The notes under the pieces were generated by a model. That model did not search any database and was not told the origin of the DNA. It saw only the letters and a program-made list of their open reading frames with translations. Below, one piece after another: positions 1-8,772 of a stretch of 23,882 bases of DNA. The translations under genes were made by a program, and so were the position numbers. The stretch lies in contig NZ_CAMLHF010000075.1 of NCBI RefSeq assembly GCF_946479715.1, forward strand, positions 1 through 23,882, given 5' to 3'. Positions within the stretch are counted from its first letter, which is position 1, and each line of letters opens with the position of its first letter. Source of the stretch: an uncultured Pedobacter sp. (GTDB lineage: Bacteria > Bacteroidota > Bacteroidia > Sphingobacteriales > Sphingobacteriaceae).

Positions 1-965
1 TTGTTCATCTTGATCTGCTTGTTGGCAAGCTCTGTTTTAAGTTTTATGTTATGCAACTGAAGCAGTTCCTGGAATTGCCGTGTTTTTTGCCTGATCAGGT
101 TATCCAGATCAATTGTTTCCTGATCTCCAATCAAATTATTCTCAATTTTCGCAAGCATCAACAATGACTGGTTAAGTCGGGATAACTTGCCTACTGCAAC
201 ATAAATATCTTCTATGAGTTCGCCTTGAGAATCACTGAAAGTTTCAGTTTGAATCAGTGTATCTAGTTTGGAATTGATTACAGCCAGAGGGGTCATCATT
301 TCATGAGACGCATTATCTGTAAAACTCTTCAACTCCCTGTAATCTTGTTTAACCCTTAAAGACATGGTTGCCACTGCAGTATTTAGCTCGGTAAACTCAT
401 CGATTTTGGTTGACTCTATTCTGATATCATTTTTATCTGCCAAATTAAAAGCCTTCATTTGTAACAGTATTCCATAAAAAGGCTTCCATATATTATTGAG
501 AATAAACCTATTGATCAACAACAGGGTGATTAGAAGCAAAATAGTTACGCTAAGGGTTATTAAAAATATTATCCTGACCAAATCTTCAGACTCTACTCTG
601 GATTTTGTTACCGTAACAGAATACAGTTTCCCATTTACTTGTACAGTATAAATAAGGCTTCTTCCTGGCTCAACCTTTCGTTCTGATTCATTAAAATATT
701 CATTATAGAAGTACCTGCGTTCAAAATTATGATTAGGGTCAATAAGGCTATAGCTTACCTTTTGCTCTTTAAAACTACCAGCTTGTGGCAATTTACCATA
801 CGCTTTTACATAAGCAGTTATTTCATCTTCTTCAATAGCCAAATCCCGGTCCAACTGGCCAGTTAGGATATAATGGATTACTGAGTAATAGATAACCCCA
901 GTAAATATAAACACAATAATAGAGGCAATTAAGGTAACTCTGTTATATTTTGCGGCCAGTTTCAT
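1..965 (-). CDS. Sensor histidine kinase of two-component system (partial, C-terminus off the window)
   Basis: My own reading of the minus strand gives an open frame from an ATG at 965 to the left edge, about 321 residues, with no stop. It shows a first membrane segment (about residues 9-31), a periplasmic sensor region of roughly 100 residues, a second membrane segment (about 129-154), a short HAMP-like linker and a HisKA dimerisation domain with the H-box ASHEMMTPLAVI. The phospho-accepting histidine is His221. The HATPase domain must lie beyond position 1. The start codon overlaps the stop of the response regulator gene (ATGA, 4 bp), so the two proteins form a cognate pair and are probably translationally coupled. 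As the last visible gene of the efflux operon, it probably senses envelope stress or a pump substrate (inference). The sensor region resembles nothing I recognise. Confidence 0.93.
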   Translation of the reverse strand, partial: MKLAAKYNRVTLIASIIVFIFTGVIYYSVIHYILTGQLDRDLAIEEDEITAYVKAYGKLPQAGSFKEQKVSYSLIDPNHNFERRYFYNEYFNESERKVEPGRSLIYTVQVNGKLYSVTVTKSRVESEDLVRIIFLITLSVTILLLITLLLINRFILNNIWKPFYGILLQMKAFNLADKNDIRIESTKIDEFTELNTAVATMSLRVKQDYRELKSFTDNASHEMMTPLAVINSKLDTLIQTETFSDSQGELIEDIYVAVGKLSRLNQSLLMLAKIENNLIGDQETIDLDNLIRQKTRQFQELLQLHNIKLKTELANKQIKMN

Positions 966-1639
966 ATATTTTCGAATTTGTAGCCAACACCGTACATGGA
1001 TTTGATGTAGTCTTTACACCCGGCCTCAACCAGCTTTTTCCTTAAGTTTTTAATATGTGTGTAAATGAAATCGAAATGATCAGAAAGATCCATTTCATCT
1101 CCCCACAAATGTTCTGCTATTGCGCTTTTCGTAATTACCTTGCTATGATTGGCAATAAAATAAACAAGCAGATCATATTCCTTACGGGTAAGGGTTAACA
1201 CATTATCTATTATTTTTACACTCATCGCCTGGGTATCAATATGTATTTCATTAAAAGTGATAATGTTGCTGCCATCATAACTTTTTCTGCGCACTATTGC
1301 GGTTACCCTTGCTTTAAGCTCGGAAAGGTGGAAAGGCTTTACCAGGTAATCATCAGCGCCAAGGTTCAATCCATCAAGCTTATCATCAAGCGAATGCCTT
1401 GCAGAAATGATAAGTACACCATCTTTTTTGTTGATCTTTTTAATGGCCCGAAGAATCTCCATCCCATCACCTCCTGGTAGCGTTAAATCTAAAAGAATAC
1501 AATCATAATTATAGATGTTGACTTTCTCAATTGCTGATTTATAATCTACCGCCGTTTCACAAATATTACCCTCATCAGTAAAATAAGTGATAATACTTTC
1601 GCGCAATGAGCTTTCATCCTCTATCAATAGTATTTTCAT
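962..1639 (-). CDS. OmpR/PhoB-family response regulator
   Basis: This is a 225-residue protein of normal length for the family. The N-terminal receiver domain (about 1-115) has the acidic pair Glu7-Asp8, the phospho-acceptor Asp51 in LLDLTLPGGDG, Ser79 and the conserved Lys101 in VKPF. The C-terminal half (about 125-225) is a winged-helix DNA-binding domain with LTRKEYDLLVYF near its start and the wing motif YGVGYKFE at the end. It would be phosphorylated by the kinase encoded immediately downstream, which overlaps it by 4 bp. It starts 44 bp after the RND pump stop codon and I see no promoter in that gap, so it is probably transcribed with the pump genes. The likely target is the promoter of its own efflux operon (inference from position). 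Assignment as an OmpR-type regulator is secure; its signal is unknown. Confidence 0.96.
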   Translation of the reverse strand: MKILLIEDESSLRESIITYFTDEGNICETAVDYKSAIEKVNIYNYDCILLDLTLPGGDGMEILRAIKKINKKDGVLIISARHSLDDKLDGLNLGADDYLVKPFHLSELKARVTAIVRRKSYDGSNIITFNEIHIDTQAMSVKIIDNVLTLTRKEYDLLVYFIANHSKVITKSAIAEHLWGDEMDLSDHFDFIYTHIKNLRKKLVEAGCKDYIKSMYGVGYKFENI

Positions 1640-1683
1640 TCTGGAGATGTTAAAAAATTAAATGTAGTAAATTAATAAGGCAG

Positions 1684-4600
1684 TTAATGGTCTTTATATA
1701 GTAAGTTTATCATGCTGGGCAAAACGATAAGCAGCAAGGGCATAGCAACAATAAAACCACCAATAACAGCTATTGCTAATGGCTGATGGAGTTGCGCCCC
1801 GGCCCCAATACCTAATGCAAGAGGCATCAGCGCAATTATTGCCCCAAGAGCCGTCATTAATTTTGGACGTAGTCTTGTAGAAATGGCATAAACAATAGCT
1901 TCCTGAACATTGTTTTCCTTACAGGATTCTTTAAACTGAAGGAAGGTAAAAATCGCATTTTCGCCTATTATACCTATGATCATGATTAAGCCAGTATAGC
2001 TACCCACATTTAGGGCGGTATGAGTTAAAAACAAAGCCAGGTAGCTGCCCGAAATACCCAAAACAGCTATAAATAATATAAGAGTAGCAATTTTAAAATC
2101 TTTAAACAGAAATAAAATAACAGCAAATACAAGCAAGCTTGAAGAAACCAGAATCATGAGCAGTTCTTTAAAAGATTGTTGTTGCTCTGCGTAGGCACCG
2201 CCATATTCTATATGGTAACCGGGAGGCAAATGAATACTGCTTGAAACCTGTTGCTTGATATCCTGAATTGTGGTTCCAAGATCCCGGTTTTCAAGACGGG
2301 CAGTTACTACACCCATTGCCTGCAGATTTTCACGCGCAATCTCTGCATCTCCGGCATTTATATCAATAACCGCAAGATTAGTGATTGGCACCAACTTACC
2401 ATTTGGCAAGAATAGCTGCATTGATTTAATACCGGCTGCATTATATTTTCTGCTGTTCGGATAAACAAGCCTGATGGTTGAGAGTTGCTCTTTTTCGAGA
2501 ACAGTGCCAGCAGGATTCCCTTCTAAAGCCATTTGCAATTGATACTGAAAATCGGTTACGCTAATACCGTATTGTGCAAGCTGGCTATATATAGGCCTGA
2601 CATTAATAGATGGTCCTGCTATGATAACACCATCAAATACGTCTGCAGCACCTCTAACTTTGGAGACAATAGCAGCCACAGCTGTTGACAGCGCATTAAG
2701 CTTTAAGTGATTATCTCCAAAGATTTTAATTTCTACTGGCTGAGTTGAGTTCATAAGATCGCCCAGCATATCACCAATTACCTGTCCGAAATCAATTTCA
2801 AGTGAGGGCTGGGTAGCGGTTATTTTATTACGGATTTCGCTGATAACTTCTTCAGTTGTTCTGCTACGCTGTTTTTTAAGCTGAATAAGGTAATCACCGT
2901 TGTTTGGTTCTGTGATAAAGAAACCCATTTGAGTACCTGTTCTTCTGGAATAGGTTTCTATATCAGGTATTTTTATGATGATCTGCTCTACTTCTTTCAA
3001 CATCCTGTCGGTTTCCTGAAGAGAGGTTCCCGGTGGAGATTTATAATCGAGCACAATACTACCTTCATCCATCTCGGGTAAAAATCCTGTTTGGAGTTTT
3101 GGTAATACGAGTATAATAACCAGAATAAATACCATTATTGCTGCAAAACTGAACATCGGTTTCCTTATAAACCACCTAACCCATGCCTGATTTTTTACAG
3201 TATGGACTTCAATTTGTTTCTTTTTTGGAGGCTTTACCCGTTTACCCAAAAGCAGGTATACTACAGGCAAACAGATCCAGGTAACAAAAAAAGAGCAAAC
3301 CAAAGCAATGATCATTGTATTGGTCATCACTTTAAAATAGGCACCTGCTACTCCAGTCATCAGTAAGAAAGGAATAAAAATAACTATAGTACTAAGTGAA
3401 GAGCCCAGCATGGCCTGAAAAAGATACCTGATTGCTTTATGTACCAGATCATCGCTTTCCAGATCCGGATATTCCTCATGAGTTCGATGAATTTGCTCTA
3501 CAACAACAATTGCATCATCTATAATTAAACCTATTGCAGCAGCAATAGCCCCAAGAGTCATTATATTTAGGGTATAACCAATGCTATACAATACCATAAC
3601 CGTTAAACAAAGCGTGAGTGGAATGGTAATAAGAATAGTACTGCTGGCCCTTAATGACCTCAAAAAGATGATTGCAACAATAATTGCAAGGCCTAAGCCT
3701 ATCCATAAGCTATCGGTTACACTTTTCACAGAATCATTAACAAAATCAGCCTGTATGTAATACGGCTTTACACTTACTCCCGCAGGTAAAATGTCTTGTA
3801 AAAGCTTAATCTTTTTCTCCATTTCCTGAGTAAGGGTAATCAGATTGGCCTCGGGCTGTTTGATAACCGCGATCAATACAGCATCATGACCATTTGCATT
3901 GATTTTGGTGTACTCTACCCCTTCCTCTATGTTCACCCTGGCGATATCTTTAATTTGAATAACCCTATGTGCGTTATTGCTAACAACAACATCTTCCAAA
4001 TCTGACTTGGTTGTCACAGCCGCATCTGTAATGGTTAAGTACAATAGTTTATAGTCTGAAAGATATCCATTTGAGCGGATGAAATTGGTTTGACTTAAAG
4101 CAGTATTTACCTGTTGAGGGGTAAGGTTGAGCGAACTCATTTTATTTTTATCCAGTTCAACCCAGTACTCCTTGGCCTTTCCACCGCTAACGCGTACTTC
4201 CGCGACACCCTCGACCTGAGAAAGGAAAGGTTTGATGGTATAGGTGGCTATTTGACGAAGTTCAATTGGAGACTTACTATGGCTTTCGAGCGTATAACCC
4301 ATTACCGGTAATATGGAAGGGTTCATTTTTTCAACTGATATGTTGATATCAGGAGGCAGTGCGTTCCTGATCTGATTGATTCTGGATTCTATGCGTTGCT
4401 GGCTTAAATCAATATCTGTATTCCAGTTCATAAAGGCCGATATTTCGCAGCTTCCTCTACTTGTGGTACTTCTTACCAACTTTAGTCCGGGTACTTGCTT
4501 AACAGCATTTTCAAGAGGCCTGGTAACTGTTACCATCATCCTTTCTACAGGTTGAAGGCCCGCATCAGCAATTATCTTTATTTTAGGAAATGTGATCTCC

Positions 4601-4707
4601 GGAAAAAGTGAAGTCTTTAGATTCTCATAAGCAATAATACCCCCAAACATGATTATGGTCAGAATAATTATAATTGGGTTTTTATGAGTCAGGAAGAAAT
4701 TCTTCAT
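1684..4707 (-). CDS. RND-family efflux pump, inner-membrane permease
   Basis: This 1007-residue protein is an AcrB/CusA-type proton-driven pump. It shows the usual plan: TM1 (about 9-28), a large periplasmic loop (about 30-330), TM2-TM6 (about 332-488), TM7 near 518-536, a second periplasmic loop (about 540-845) and TM8-TM12 to the end. TM4 carries the Asp397-Asp398 pair in GLIIDDAIVVVEQ. TM10 has Glu916 where AcrB has a lysine, and TM11 has Lys949 in RPKLMT, a combination that resembles metal pumps of the CusA type. The gene begins within the stop codon of the adaptor gene (ATGA overlap), placing it in a tripartite system with the adaptor and the TolC-like protein. The substrate (drug, metal, lipid or other) cannot be read from the sequence. 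At 1007 residues it is slightly short for the superfamily but appears intact. Confidence 0.95.
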   Translation of the reverse strand: MKNFFLTHKNPIIIILTIIMFGGIIAYENLKTSLFPEITFPKIKIIADAGLQPVERMMVTVTRPLENAVKQVPGLKLVRSTTSRGSCEISAFMNWNTDIDLSQQRIESRINQIRNALPPDINISVEKMNPSILPVMGYTLESHSKSPIELRQIATYTIKPFLSQVEGVAEVRVSGGKAKEYWVELDKNKMSSLNLTPQQVNTALSQTNFIRSNGYLSDYKLLYLTITDAAVTTKSDLEDVVVSNNAHRVIQIKDIARVNIEEGVEYTKINANGHDAVLIAVIKQPEANLITLTQEMEKKIKLLQDILPAGVSVKPYYIQADFVNDSVKSVTDSLWIGLGLAIIVAIIFLRSLRASSTILITIPLTLCLTVMVLYSIGYTLNIMTLGAIAAAIGLIIDDAIVVVEQIHRTHEEYPDLESDDLVHKAIRYLFQAMLGSSLSTIVIFIPFLLMTGVAGAYFKVMTNTMIIALVCSFFVTWICLPVVYLLLGKRVKPPKKKQIEVHTVKNQAWVRWFIRKPMFSFAAIMVFILVIILVLPKLQTGFLPEMDEGSIVLDYKSPPGTSLQETDRMLKEVEQIIIKIPDIETYSRRTGTQMGFFITEPNNGDYLIQLKKQRSRTTEEVISEIRNKITATQPSLEIDFGQVIGDMLGDLMNSTQPVEIKIFGDNHLKLNALSTAVAAIVSKVRGAADVFDGVIIAGPSINVRPIYSQLAQYGISVTDFQYQLQMALEGNPAGTVLEKEQLSTIRLVYPNSRKYNAAGIKSMQLFLPNGKLVPITNLAVIDINAGDAEIARENLQAMGVVTARLENRDLGTTIQDIKQQVSSSIHLPPGYHIEYGGAYAEQQQSFKELLMILVSSSLLVFAVILFLFKDFKIATLILFIAVLGISGSYLALFLTHTALNVGSYTGLIMIIGIIGENAIFTFLQFKESCKENNVQEAIVYAISTRLRPKLMTALGAIIALMPLALGIGAGAQLHQPLAIAVIGGFIVAMPLLLIVLPSMINLLYKDH

Positions 4708-5648
4708 TTGTAATTGATAATAATTTTAGCCGTATCAGGTAATCCGTAATTACCAGTAAGAATGAACCTATCATTTGGTTTAAATAAGGGAGATTTTATT
4801 TCAACATAACTTCCTGTTTCTAGCCCCTTCTGAATATTTATTTTTACTGCCGTAGTATCATTAATTAGCTTCATAACCCAAAATTCATCCTGTGTTTCAT
4901 TAGCAAGAATGGATTCTTTGGGCAAAGCAATTGGATTTAGCGATTCTGATCGGATTAATTTTACCTTAGCAATAAGCCCCTCTGGAATTAGCTGTTGTGT
5001 GTTTACCTGAATGATGACCCTTTGAGTTTGCGAGACGGAATCGACCAAAGGCATCGCAGAGCCCAATTTTCCAACTAACTTTTGTCCATCAGGCAGTGTT
5101 ACTTCTAATGCTTTTTGATTTTTAATTACCCCTGTTAGTTCATACGGCAGATCCATAAGAAAAACAAAACTATTTAGGTTAGTGATTACTGCCAACTGCT
5201 CTCCTTCCTGTACATAGTCGCCTTTTTGGTGGGTTACCTCTCCTGCGAAACCAGCGGTATTCGCGGTAATTCGGGTTAGGCCGGTAAACCTAAAACTGGG
5301 ATCAAGGCTATTAATGGCATTCCCTATGCTTCTGGCCTCTTTGGTAATCACCGTAAATAACGTTTGTCCCCCTTTTACATAGTCACCTTTTTTCACATTT
5401 ACAGTTTGCAAATAGCCATTTGAGCTGGCCTTTATTATCCCTTTCTGCTGAAATGTTGCTGTTGCATTCAATTCAATGTAATCACTTAATGGTGCATTGC
5501 TTATCCGGGTAATACTTACGGGAGTTTTCGGTTCAGGTGTTTTCTCCAGCGTTTGGTTGCCCGGTGTATTGCCTGAGTTGCATGCACTCAGAATCAAGAA
5601 AACTGAAGATAAACCCAATGTTATTTTATAATATGGCTTACTACTCAT
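4704..5648 (-). CDS. RND efflux periplasmic adaptor (membrane fusion protein), lipoprotein
   Basis: The ATG at 5648 gives 314 residues and begins a classical lipoprotein signal: basic start, hydrophobic core and lipobox LSAC with Cys23. The frame extends upstream to a TTG at 5672, but that would overlap the TolC stop and add an ill-fitting N-terminus, so I prefer ATG. Two half-lipoyl motifs are visible (about 69-102 and 127-156, each with KGDYV followed by a G-E/Q-L turn), then a beta-barrel and membrane-proximal domain. Only about 24 residues separate the half-lipoyl motifs, so the alpha-helical hairpin that usually reaches towards TolC is almost absent. The lipid anchor should hold it in a membrane facing the periplasm, where it would link the RND pump to the outer-membrane protein. 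It starts 11 bp after the TolC gene and overlaps the pump gene by 4 bp. Confidence 0.92.
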   Translation of the reverse strand: MSSKPYYKITLGLSSVFLILSACNSGNTPGNQTLEKTPEPKTPVSITRISNAPLSDYIELNATATFQQKGIIKASSNGYLQTVNVKKGDYVKGGQTLFTVITKEARSIGNAINSLDPSFRFTGLTRITANTAGFAGEVTHQKGDYVQEGEQLAVITNLNSFVFLMDLPYELTGVIKNQKALEVTLPDGQKLVGKLGSAMPLVDSVSQTQRVIIQVNTQQLIPEGLIAKVKLIRSESLNPIALPKESILANETQDEFWVMKLINDTTAVKINIQKGLETGSYVEIKSPLFKPNDRFILTGNYGLPDTAKIIINYK

Positions 5649-5659
5649 CTTTTTATTTA

Positions 5660-6922
5660 CTAATTGTTCCAATAGTTTATTTGATTAATTAACTGAAGCC
5701 TGGATACATTAACCTGCCGAAGCATATATTGAGTATTGAGGTAATTATTTATGGCTATTACGTAATCTGCGATAGTGATGTCGCCTGTTTGGAGCAATTT
5801 GCTGTCTACATTTATCAGACCTTCTGTGAATTTAATTTGTGTGGTAATTTTAGCTTTCAATTCTTGGGTGCCCTGTAGTTGCTGAATAAGCTGATTAACC
5901 TGCTGTTGATATTGCCGGGTAAAAAATTGAAGATAACCCTGCCTGGTGTTTTCCTGTATTTGAAGCTGCGTGTGCTTCATTTTACGCTGACCACCATCAT
6001 AAATAGGCACAGAAACACTAAACCCTACACTTGTTCCAAAATTTTTATAAGGCTGTAGAATGAAGGATGAATTGTAGCCCCCATTTATATACACACTTGC
6101 CTGCGGTTTATAATTCAGATCTATCTGCTTTTTATCATTAAGCAACTTTAAGCTATCTATTTTATAGCCTTGGATAAAAATACTATTGCTTAATCCGGTA
6201 AGCGCTGTGGCTGTTAACACGGGTTCTTCCAGTGCAATAACATTAGTATCTACAATGCCACTCAAATAATTTAAACGCGCAAAATCATTCTTTAATTGGA
6301 TGCTGGTTTGACTAAGTTGCAATTCCTGCTGCTGTAAAGTAACCAGAAATGCAAGGTAATCTGCTTGTTTGTATACACTTTTTTGAGCAAGTACTTTTAA
6401 CACCTTTTCTTCTTTTTGCAAAAGCTTATAAACTTCAAGATAAAAATCTCTTTGCTGCTGATCCGTATAGGCTGTTATGTATTGTTCGGTGATAGATTTT
6501 TTAATGTCTTGCCTGGAGATTTGTGAAGCCGCATTTATAGAATCAGCATGTAATATAATTCCCTCTAACTGAATAGCGCGTCTACTTTTACCAATAATAT
6601 TCTGATTTGCAGTGATCAGCGCATCGAATGTTTTGCCATTACTAAGCGCATCATCATAACCATAACCATTAATAACAGGAGCATAGGTTCCTGTAGAACT
6701 GGCAGTAAGCTGAGGTCTGTATCCTGCTTTTAGTATGGTGCTATCGATTTTAGCAGCAAGCAGCTGATTCTTAAAATCCTTGAGCAGAGGACTATTGATC
6801 AATGCTTTCTGAATGTAATCATCTACTTTTTTATGCTGTGCCTGACATAAAAATATACCTCCGCTGTAACTTAAGAGTGTTAATAGCAAGATCGAAGATA
6901 TATCCCTTATGCCTTTTATCAT
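5660..6922 (-). CDS. TolC-family outer membrane efflux protein
   Basis: This 420-residue protein begins with an export signal (hydrophobic stretch about 10-27, likely cut near CQAQ) and continues with the long amphipathic, Gln-rich helices typical of the outer membrane efflux protein family. The two-fold repeated plan is visible: helical segments around 33-60 and 145-220, an internal strand segment, then a second set near 300-415 containing YDGGQRKMK, a form of the family's 'F/Y-D-G-G-x-R' motif. It would form the trimeric outer-membrane duct for the RND pump and the adaptor encoded directly downstream. It is the first gene of the efflux operon, 89 bp after the ABC exporter genes, and has an ATG start. 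I found no convincing promoter in that gap. Family assignment is firm, although such proteins diverge strongly in sequence. Confidence 0.93.
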   Translation of the reverse strand: MIKGIRDISSILLLTLLSYSGGIFLCQAQHKKVDDYIQKALINSPLLKDFKNQLLAAKIDSTILKAGYRPQLTASSTGTYAPVINGYGYDDALSNGKTFDALITANQNIIGKSRRAIQLEGIILHADSINAASQISRQDIKKSITEQYITAYTDQQQRDFYLEVYKLLQKEEKVLKVLAQKSVYKQADYLAFLVTLQQQELQLSQTSIQLKNDFARLNYLSGIVDTNVIALEEPVLTATALTGLSNSIFIQGYKIDSLKLLNDKKQIDLNYKPQASVYINGGYNSSFILQPYKNFGTSVGFSVSVPIYDGGQRKMKHTQLQIQENTRQGYLQFFTRQYQQQVNQLIQQLQGTQELKAKITTQIKFTEGLINVDSKLLQTGDITIADYVIAINNYLNTQYMLRQVNVSRLQLINQINYWNN

Positions 6923-6968
6923 TTACAACCAGATTTTTCACTGTATGAATATGATATAAAAGTAAAAT

Positions 6969-6988
6969 CAGACTTTGAAGAAAATCTG
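6969..6988 (-). terminator. Weak terminator-like hairpin after the ABC exporter genes
   Basis: On the minus strand an 8-bp stem (CAGATTTT paired with AAAGTCTG, one G-U pair, CTTC loop) is followed by a T-rich run. It starts 24 bp after the stop codon of the second ABC gene and 47 bp before the TolC gene. The stem is AT-rich and the T-run is interrupted, so it may terminate only part of the transcripts. Confidence 0.4.
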
Positions 6989-7011
6989 TAGCGCTATTGG
7001 CTATATATAAA

Positions 7012-8772
7012 CTAGCTTTTTCTTTTATGATGAATAAGCTTATCCATAGCCTCCTGAAATGATCCTGCCCTGGTAACCTCTCCGCTATTTACAAAGAAGA
7101 TTTCATCGGCATTCTCGATGGTATTTAAGCGATGGGCAATAATTACCAGGGTAGTTTCTTGTGGCAATTTGTCCAATATTTCACCCAGTAGTTTTTCTGT
7201 TATAGTATCAATATTTGCTGTAGCCTCATCAAGAATTAGAAGATCCGGCTTTCTGAGCACTGCACGCATAAAAGCGATCAATTGTTTTTGCCCCAGACTT
7301 AAGCTGTCGCCAGAAGAGAGAATCTCTGTTTCTGCTCCATCATCAAAAACTGACAGTAACCCCTCTAGTCCGGTAGCTTTAATTATAGCTAAGAAACTTT
7401 CCTGATCATGTTCATGATATTGTTCATTGCCGTATAAGATATTCTCTCTAACCGTTCCTGTAAATAAGAATGGTTCCTGAAGTATAAATCCAATTTTCTT
7501 ACTCCGTTCATCGGGAGTATAAGATTTGATGTCTTTCCCATCCAAAAGGATCGATCCACTAACCGGATCGTATAAACGTGCCATAATGGATGCTGTTGTG
7601 GTTTTACCTCCACCTGTAGGACCTACCAACGCATATGTTTTTCCTTTTTCTAGCTTAAAATTCACATTGTGAAGTATCTCATTACTTGTTGTATATCCAA
7701 AATGTACGTTTCTGAATTCAAGTAGCGAATCTGAAGCTTTTGCAACACTATCCTTAACAATATCCAGATTACTTTCCAGAGATAACATACGGGAGATCCT
7801 ATCCCAACCAGCAAGTGCAACCTGAAAACTAGTCCACAAAGCAGCCAACTGTCTTAATGGGTTATAAAAGTTAGTAGAGTAAGCCAGGTAACTTACCAGC
7901 AACCCTATACTAAATTCCGATTCAGAGATCAGATAAATCCCATAACTCAACACAATTAATTGGGCTAAAGCGGAGAACAACCCGAATACAGGCAAGAACA
8001 TGTTGTTTGCCATTCCTGTACCCATAGCAGTTTTATAATTGTGCTGGTTGGCAACATCAAACTTTTTTCTAAAATAGTCTCTTCTGTTAAAAGCAATTAT
8101 CACCTTGAAGTTGTTCAGGCTTTCCTGTATTTCGGCGCTTAGCCCACCGGAGCTTTTTAAACTTAACGCATTCCTTTTTCTTACCCAGGGCGAAACACTT
8201 CTTGTAAAAATCAGGATAACTAAGGCTGGTACCAGGGTAGCTAGCCCAAGCTTTATATTGATAGATAATAAGAATACTCCGGAACCGATCATAGTGATAA
8301 TACTACTGATGAACTGCATTAGCGCCTGAGAAAAGAATTGGCTCAACTTATCCGTATCATTATTAACCCTTGAAATCAGATCACCGGCTTTGTTCTCATT
8401 AAAGAAGGCTACCGGTAATTGCTGGATTTTATTAAAGATTACGTTTCTTAATTTGAATATGGCACGCTGGGCTACCCCTCCCATCCATTGCGTTTGTAAA
8501 TAACTGCTTACAAAAGCGATAGAATACATGCCAAGTAAAACACCTGCAAATACCAAAACGCCATGATATTTTCCGGTTTGCACGTAATGATCTATCGTAT
8601 ACCCTATTAAAAACGGGCCAAGAAGGTTAAGTGATGCACTGACAAGAATTGCCGATAAAGAAAGAAAAATACGCTTCTTCTCTTCCGCAACCAGGTTCAA
8701 CAGGCTTTTAAGACCTGTCCAGGATGAACTTTTTTTCTCCTGCTCGGCTATGCTATTCAGATTATAATTCAT
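7012..8772 (-). CDS. ABC exporter half-transporter, subunit with catalytic Walker B but degenerate signature
   Basis: From the ATG at 8772 this is a 586-residue half-transporter: an ABC type-1 membrane domain with six helices (about 35-330) followed by a nucleotide-binding domain (about 350-586). Walker A is GPTGGGKT (384-391), the Q-loop is at Gln432, Walker B is LLILDE with the catalytic Glu516, and the switch His547 is present. The signature is LSLGQ (491-495) rather than LSGGQ. This fits the non-catalytic half of a heterodimer whose partner is encoded just upstream. The two genes overlap by 11 bp with this start. An in-frame ATG at 8811 would lengthen the overlap to 50 bp and is less likely. 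The substrate is unknown; relatives such as BmrCD, LmrCD and MdlAB export drugs or lipids. Confidence 0.94.
   Translation of the reverse strand: MNYNLNSIAEQEKKSSSWTGLKSLLNLVAEEKKRIFLSLSAILVSASLNLLGPFLIGYTIDHYVQTGKYHGVLVFAGVLLGMYSIAFVSSYLQTQWMGGVAQRAIFKLRNVIFNKIQQLPVAFFNENKAGDLISRVNNDTDKLSQFFSQALMQFISSIITMIGSGVFLLSINIKLGLATLVPALVILIFTRSVSPWVRKRNALSLKSSGGLSAEIQESLNNFKVIIAFNRRDYFRKKFDVANQHNYKTAMGTGMANNMFLPVFGLFSALAQLIVLSYGIYLISESEFSIGLLVSYLAYSTNFYNPLRQLAALWTSFQVALAGWDRISRMLSLESNLDIVKDSVAKASDSLLEFRNVHFGYTTSNEILHNVNFKLEKGKTYALVGPTGGGKTTTASIMARLYDPVSGSILLDGKDIKSYTPDERSKKIGFILQEPFLFTGTVRENILYGNEQYHEHDQESFLAIIKATGLEGLLSVFDDGAETEILSSGDSLSLGQKQLIAFMRAVLRKPDLLILDEATANIDTITEKLLGEILDKLPQETTLVIIAHRLNTIENADEIFFVNSGEVTRAGSFQEAMDKLIHHKRKS

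Noticed and set aside
5649..5672. TTG start eight codons upstream for the adaptor
   Set aside because: The ATG at 5648 directly precedes a well-formed lipoprotein signal and avoids overlap with the TolC gene.
7389..7613. Second minus-strand frame of 74 codons
   Set aside because: It is a shifted frame inside the nucleotide-binding domain of the second ABC gene, whose own frame is intact, so it is neither a gene nor a sign of frameshift.
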